In this document: piece after piece, positions 33,283 to 38,476 of the stretch
How positions within the stretch are numbered: position 1 is the first letter of the stretch
Layout: each line of letters begins with the position of its first letter
Source of the DNA: Monoraphidium neglectum
Lineage: Eukaryota; Chlorophyta; Chlorophyceae; Sphaeropleales; Selenastraceae
DNA length: 38,476 nt
NCBI RefSeq assembly: GCF_000611645.1
Contig: NW_014013483.1
Coordinates: 1-38,476 of the forward strand
Direction of reading: 5' to 3'
Position numbers and translations under genes: made by a program
The notes under the pieces: model-generated
Told to the model about the DNA's origin: nothing
Databases searched by the model: none
Seen by the model: the letters and a program-made list of their open reading frames with translations, nothing else

Positions 33283-35902
33283 ATGAGCGCACCATCTGAA
33301 GCAGAGAGACGTGAGCAGGTGCTGTCAGATTACAGGAAAAAGCTCCTGAAGCACAAAGAAGTCGACACAAAAGTTCGATCGCTGCGTGAGACCGTCAAGG
33401 AGCTAAAGAAGGAGTACGACAAGACTGAGGACGATCTGAAGGCGCTGCAGAGCGTGGGGCAGATCATCGGCGAGGTGCTGCGGCAGCTGGACGAGGAGCG
33501 ATGTGAGTGCGTGCGGCGCGCCGCAACAGTCGGGCTGCTGTCCTGTGCGCGCACTCTTGTCTGTCTGGCAAGCATGCGAGGCTCATTCAAACGTGGCTGC
33601 ATGCATGGCTAGAATGTCAAGCGGGCATGCCTGCATGAGCTCAGAGCTGGAGCCGTTTGCGGCAGTTCACATTAGTAACGGCCACGGTCTGGCAGCTAGC
33701 GCAGCGATGACACTGCTGCTGTTGACCTTATGGGCAACCTCCCCGTGACGCAGTGAATTGTAATTGTACCTGCGTCATTGCACGAGGCCGCTGAACGCTC
33801 AATACCTGCGTTGCCACTCACCAACCTACCCGCAGTCATCGTCAAAGCCAGCAGTGGCCCCCGATATGTCGTCGGCTGCCGGAACAAAGTGGACAAGGCA
33901 AAGCTGACTGCGGGCACACGCGTCGCACTGGACATGACCACGCTCACTATCATGCGCATGCTGCCGCGCGAGGTGAGCAGTCAGACAAACGAGGCACAGG
34001 GTGGTAGAGGATGGTTGGCGCATGGTGCCGGGATGCATCAAAATTCGGTTTCATAATGACCCACAGCATCTTGCATTTAGAGCGCAAGTTTTACTTGTGA
34101 TTCACATTGAAGTGTGGCTGTGCCGGCTTCTATATAGCTACCTGTAGCACACATCGTTGTGGGCTGCGTGACTACCCCCATCGACTTGGTGTTGTCGCGG
34201 CCCCTCAAGCTGCTGCAGTGGCAGGGTTAGAAACGCCTGCACCCGCGCATTGTTTCCCTCAGAGGTTGCTCCCCACTACCCCCCCTCCTTCCCCAGGTGG
34301 ACCCTATGGTGTTCAACATGCTGCAGGAGGACCCCGGCAAGGTGGACTACAGCAGTATTGGAGGGCTGAGCGAGCAGATTCGCGAGCTGCGCGAGAGCAT
34401 CGAGCTGCCGCTCATGAACCCGGAGCTCTTCATCCGGGTTGGCATCAACCCCCCAAAGGGCGTGCTGCTGTACGGCCCTCCGGGTACCGGCAAGACGTTG
34501 CTGGCCAAGGCAATCGCCTGCAACATCGATGCCAACTTCCTCAAGGTAGGGGCCACGGGTGGGCGTTTGATGGAAGGTTGCTTATGGGCCTTGGGGCTTT
34601 GATTGAGACCATCCTTTTTGGTAGGGCACGAAGCGGTCCCATTGCGCACAGACCTTCGGTCTCAGTTGAAACCTGTCGCTGGCCCTTACCCCCCAAGGTT
34701 GTGTCGAGCGCAATCGTGGACAAGTACATTGGCGAGAGCGCTCGTGTGATCCGCGAGATGTTTGGGTACGCGCGCGACCACCAGCCCTGTGTCATCTTTA
34801 TGGATGAGATTGACGCCATTGGCGGCCGCCGCTTCAGCGAGGGCACCAGTGCAGACCGCGAAATCCAGCGCACTCTCATGGAGCTGCTGAGCCAGCTGGA
34901 CGGCTTCGATGTTGTTGGAAAGGTGAGTCACATGGGCGTCGGGGATGATGTGAAAGCTGCAGGTGTGAGCTGGCTGGGGGCTTGGGGGAACATTAATACA
35001 GAGGAGTTGATCGACTGCCTGGGCGCGTGCATGCTATACCCTGTTCCAGGCAATTCAGCTCAACTGAATGACTTCTCACTTGTTCACAATGTGCGTCGGC
35101 ATGTTTTACCCCCCCAGGTCAAGATGATCATGGCCACCAACCGCCCCGACGTCCTGGACCCCGCTTTGATGCGACCGGGACGGCTGGACCGCAAGATTGA
35201 GATCCCTCTGCCCAACGAGCAGGCGCGGCTGGAGATCCTCAAAATCCACAGTAGCAAGCTGGCCAAGAAGGTTGGCGAGGAGTTTGACTGGGAGGTGAGC
35301 CACAGGGTGTAGGCCCACCTTTGTGGCCGACCGCCACAGCATTCCGGGTATTTTTGGGCCACAAGCTCAGCACGTAAGCTGCGCGGGATGTAGGCCGCCG
35401 ATGGCATACAAGATTCAAGACAACTGGTCGTCATACGCATGCCAGGAGGCGTGCTACTGCCATGTCCCCCAATATGCTCAACAAGCCATTTTGACCCAAT
35501 CGCTAGCACTCAATAGGACCATTCCCTATTGACTCGCAGGCAATTGTGAAGCTGGGGGAGGGCTTCAACGGTGCCGACATGCGCAACATCTGCACAGAGG
35601 CGGGCCTGTTTGCGATCAGGGCTGAGCGCGACTACGTGGTGCAGGAGGACTTTATGAAGGTACGGTGACAGCACAGCGGAGAGAGGGAGGTGTGTTTGAA
35701 TGCAGGCGTAGTGTACATTAAGCTAAACAATGCTCTTTGGTATTTGCTGCATTATAAGCCGCCCTTTTTTTGCCGTGGCCCCTGTCTCGACCGCCACAAT
35801 TTCTCCTCACATTGCTGCTGTACACACCAGGCGGTCCGCAAGCTGGCAGACACCAAGAAGCTGGAGAGCCAACTCAACAGCGAATGGACGGACTCAAAAT
35901 AG
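33283..35902 (+). CDS. RPT4: 26S proteasome AAA-ATPase subunit RPT4
   Basis: One of six ATPases forming the base ring of the 19S particle; unfolds and feeds substrates into the 20S core. Seven exons, all in phase: 33283-33502, 33836-33972, 34297-34545, 34698-34922, 35118-35294, 35540-35659, 35831-35902; 399 residues, the plant length. An N-terminal coiled coil (about 15-70, rich in Lys/Glu/Leu) is followed by the OB fold, with [20 protein letters not shown] and [21 protein letters not shown]. Walker A GPPGTGKT is at 179-186 and Walker B VIFMDEID at 234-241. The SRH region is [24 protein letters not shown]. The C-terminal helical domain includes [20 protein letters not shown]. It ends WTDSK with no HbYX tail, as expected for RPT4. 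The sequence [19 protein letters not shown] distinguishes it from the other RPT paralogues. Confidence 0.97.
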
Positions 35903-35906
35903 ATTG

Positions 35907-35911
35907 TGTAA
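35907..35911 (+). terminator. TGTAA poly(A) signal of RPT4
   Basis: TGTAA begins only 5 nt after the stop codon at 35902. If used, it gives a very short 3' UTR; no second copy was noticed nearby. Confidence 0.45.
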
Positions 35912-36340
35912 TGCATTAAATATGAAGGTGACTAGGAACGCAGTGTTGCGGGCAGCGGGTATGTGCGCCGGAGGCTCCCAAGCACCCTGAGGCGCACGAG
36001 AATGATTGAGAATGATGTTGAACTTGAAAAGTTATCATGAAGCCCCCACTCAGCACACTGGGTGCCTTCTTCTGCATACAGTACTGCCAATTGAGCTCAT
36101 GACATTGTCGCTCTGTCATGTGGCGGCGCATCAAGGCGCAGAACGCGCTGCACTGACAGTGACATGCATGTCAGCATATGGAGCATAGACGCTTTTCTTG
36201 ACAAGCTGTGGCCCTCGACATGATAATCTGTGCTCGAATCAGATCGGCAGAGCACAAGCCTTATCTTGTTGAGCAGGGCAGGGTTGGTAGGTTCATCCCC
36301 TTGGGCATGCTGACGTCACAAGTTTGCACATGCATGACAA

Positions 36341-36358
36341 GGTGTCACTAGTGACACC
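36341..36358. repeat. Perfect 18-bp palindrome in repeat copy A
   Basis: GGTGTCACTAGTGACACC reads identically on both strands. The core GTCACTAGTGAC is kept in copy B at 37819-37830, while the outer bases have changed. Confidence 0.95.
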
Positions 36359-36545
36359 GCCCAAGTGATACCATTCTGGGTCAAGCAGTGCACACTTTGG
36401 TACTAGGGAACCCTCTTTTGTGCTGCGGCACCATCTGGCACCAGCCAGCCTACTCACCATGACGTCATCTCGAAAAGGTGAGGTAACTTGGACAGCTGGC
36501 GGCTTGAGCGAGTCCTTCGGGGCATGCGAGGTGTACAGCGTAGAT

Positions 36546-36566
36546 TCTCTCTCTCTCTCTCTCTCT
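36546..36566. repeat. (TC)n microsatellite
   Basis: Ten TC units inside repeat copy A, absent from copy B, so inserted or expanded after duplication. Confidence 0.9.
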
Positions 36567-36841
36567 GGACAGCTGGATGCTCAGTGGTTGCTGCAGCACT
36601 GGCTGCAGTGTCCAGCCACCTTACACTGCTCCCTTGGTCACTGCAGTCACCCAGATGACATGACCATGGCTCCTGGCGACTGTGAAAACACACCAGTCAC
36701 AGAACGCATGTTGTCACCAGTTGGGTGCCCACCCATTGGCTGCTGACTGCCTTGCTCTTGCTGCTGACTCGCTTGGCTGCTGGTGGCTGCTGAGTTATGT
36801 CGGCTGCAGACGCTCGTCCTGTCACGCCTCGAGCAGAGTCT

Positions 36842-36898
<57 letters not shown>

Positions 36899-36907
36899 GT
36901 GTGTGTG
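36842..36907. repeat. (GT)n microsatellite
   Basis: About 24 pure GT units, then an ATGTATGT interruption and further GT units. Non-coding. Confidence 0.97.
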
Positions 36908-37740
36908 ACTCGTCCAATGGATGTCAGGGTGGGGGCAGCATGGTGTAGGGCTGCACCAACACCCCCCACTTGTGTTTGTCCCATCATGAGTGGCATGATG
37001 GTACGACACTGCCCCCAGCCAACCAGCACTTCCCCCACGCTTGTGTCTGCTTGTGGCAGGGCTGCACGCTGTCTCCAGCCCCGAGAGCCACAGCCGAGGT
37101 TTGTGCAGGCTGGTCAGCAGCCTGACCTGGGGTGCCAAGTGCTGCATCCGACAGATTCGCCAAAGGCAGTGCAGCACCCCTACACCCACGCACCCCCACA
37201 CCCCAAGGAATGCAGCCAAGGTGGAAGCTGCACAGTCACCACACACGTGCTGAGCGCTGCTGCTGATGTCACCATGACTCACCAAAAGAATGAGGCAGGC
37301 TGCTGGCACCAGCTGTCAACTCCTGGCTGACTGCTGGATTTGCCCATGGCAGCAGTGCAGCACTGCTGAGCAGCAGCTGTCAACCCCTTGGCTGATGATG
37401 ATGGCTGCAGGATTTGCCTAAGGCAGTGCAGCACTCGAGCTGCAGCCTTGGCCTCACACCTGCAGGGTGGAAGCTGAAGGGTCATGACCACCAATATTAT
37501 AACTGCCTCTGACATCACCATGACTCATCAAAAGAGTGAGGGAGGCTGCTGTAGGGGTCAGGGTGCATCATGGGGAGCATGATGTGCCAAGGAAAGCGCC
37601 CAAAAGTTGCTGTAACCGTTTCTGAAACCGATTTAGAACGCTTCATTACACCCCAAAACATGCAGGCAGCACTTTAGACCGACTGGATCCGAGCAGTGTG
37701 GGGTCAGTTATGAAGGTTTGACCAAACTGATGTATAGCTA

Positions 37741-38090
37741 GTTGGGCAGGTTAGGGTATGTGGGTTCACCCCCTTGGAGTCATGCTGACGTCACCACTTC
37801 ACACCCACGTGGTCAGGGGTCACTAGTGACACCGCACGAGTGACACCAAGCTGAGTCAAGGCGTGCACACCTGAGAACTGCTGCACCTGCACTTGTGCTG
37901 TGGCACCAGCCGCACCAGCCAGCCCTTGATGAGGTGGATCCAGCCAGCTGCGGAACCCCTTAGTCATGGGTTACTGGTGGTGACATCACCTTAGGATGGG
38001 TCATCACTCACCATGACTTCATGCCACAAAGAGTGAGGGGCCCTTGACAGCTGCATGCTCAGTGGTTGCTGCAGCACTGGGCTGGAGTGC
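37741..38090 (+). repeat. Diverged dispersed repeat, copy B
   Basis: Second copy of the unit at 36271-36611, same orientation, about 1.45 kb downstream. The order of landmarks is conserved, but point changes and small indels are frequent, so the duplication is old. Smaller fragments between the copies (37260-37310 and 37505-37560) share the CACCATGACTCA...AAAAGA.TGAGG block. Confidence 0.7.
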
Positions 38091-38476
38091 ACAACACCTT
38101 GAGGGCGACCCAAACCACCTCCAGGCGCTGAGCGCGCAGCACACTTCTCGCCACCACCGCGCAGGGAGGATAATCCTTGCAGCGATAGAGGCTGGCGCGA
38201 TGGGCGGCCGCATTATGTGTGCAGACCTGGGGCTGACCTAGGGATACCAAAAGAGAAACACAAGACCCTGCTCGAGCACCTCAACCTGCACGCTGTAAAG
38301 AGCATGACAGCTGTCTGGGGCCGCCGAAAGCAACTGCTGCATGCAACCAATTGCCAGCCGTCGAGGCCGCGTCAAGGGCGCGGCGTCACGTGAACATGCC
38401 CTGAGTCTCCACGGTGGGGGGTGTGGCTCACCACACACACCCCTCTCCTTAACCCGACGCGGCGCCGCTTGCAGCA

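Larger units (their letters stand above)
36271..36611 (+). repeat. Diverged dispersed repeat, copy A
   Basis: About 340 bp whose landmarks recur in the same order at 37741-38090. These are a GTAGGTTCATCCCCTTGG-type start, TGACGTCAC, the TCACTAGTGACACCGC palindrome, CACCAGCCAGCC, CACCATGAC, and CAGCTGGATGCTCAGTGGTTG. Copy A carries a (TC)n tract that copy B lacks. No terminal inverted repeats or coding capacity were noticed. Confidence 0.7.
35912..38476. other. Gene-free, repeat-rich right end
   Basis: About 2.5 kb without a protein-like frame of good codon bias. It holds two microsatellites and a diverged repeat family, listed separately. The last 400 bp (38091-38476) show no repeat or gene that I can recognise. 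Confidence 0.6.

Noticed and set aside
36680..37330. Frames of 80-220 codons on both strands of the right-end region
   Set aside because: They run through the (GT)n tract giving Cys/Val or Thr/His runs, and show no codon bias or motifs; not genes.
36271..38090. Active transposon
   Set aside because: No transposase or reverse transcriptase frame, no terminal inverted repeats and no target-site duplication were seen; only diverged repeats remain.

Overview
The window is nuclear DNA of a green alga, most likely a GC-rich trebouxiophyte of the Chlorella type. This is inferred from several signs. Every well-resolved gene is split by short introns of roughly 70 to 360 bp, often with GTGCGN or GTGAGN donors. 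Third codon positions are GC-rich. TGTAA, the usual chlorophyte poly(A) signal, lies downstream of six of the genes. There is also a plant-type non-catalytic isoamylase (ISA2) and a plant-length RPT4. Species was not determined. Exon-intron structures were built by hand from GT/AG signals, reading-phase agreement across each junction, and continuity of known protein families.

Layout. 253-2586 (-): ATP2, mitochondrial F1 ATP synthase beta, 3' end outside the window. 3411-about 4831 (-): a small bacterial-type SAM methyltransferase (TrmN6-like). 4968-about 5345 (-): a tentative small gene. 5346-7374: about 2 kb without a recognisable gene. 7375-11061 (+): a CNNM/DUF21-CBS membrane protein. 11062-12499: convergent intergenic. 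12500-about 20059 (-): eIF4G. 20712-23164 (-): eIF3 subunit L. 23579-28383 (+): isoamylase ISA2. 28723-about 30240 (-): an unrecognised gene. 30482-32659 (+): WDR12/YTM1. 33283-35902 (+): RPT4. 35903-38476: no gene, but simple repeats and a diverged, palindrome-bearing repeat family.

Most genes are housekeeping: ATP synthesis, translation initiation (two neighbouring factors on one strand), ribosome biogenesis and the proteasome. ISA2 is the starch-debranching partner subunit. No operon, mobile element, CRISPR array, rRNA or convincing tRNA was seen. Two divergent pairs (eIF3L/ISA2 and unknown/WDR12) have short shared upstream regions.

The points most worth a second look are these. ISA2 lacks all three catalytic carboxylates. 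eIF4G has a roughly 17-residue polyglutamine tract inside MIF4G and a variant eIF4E-binding motif. The methyltransferase has TPPY where N6-adenine enzymes have NPPY. The gene at 28723-30240 looks coding but is unrecognised. The right end carries a repeat family with a perfect 18-bp palindrome. I did not find a clear new multi-gene system.
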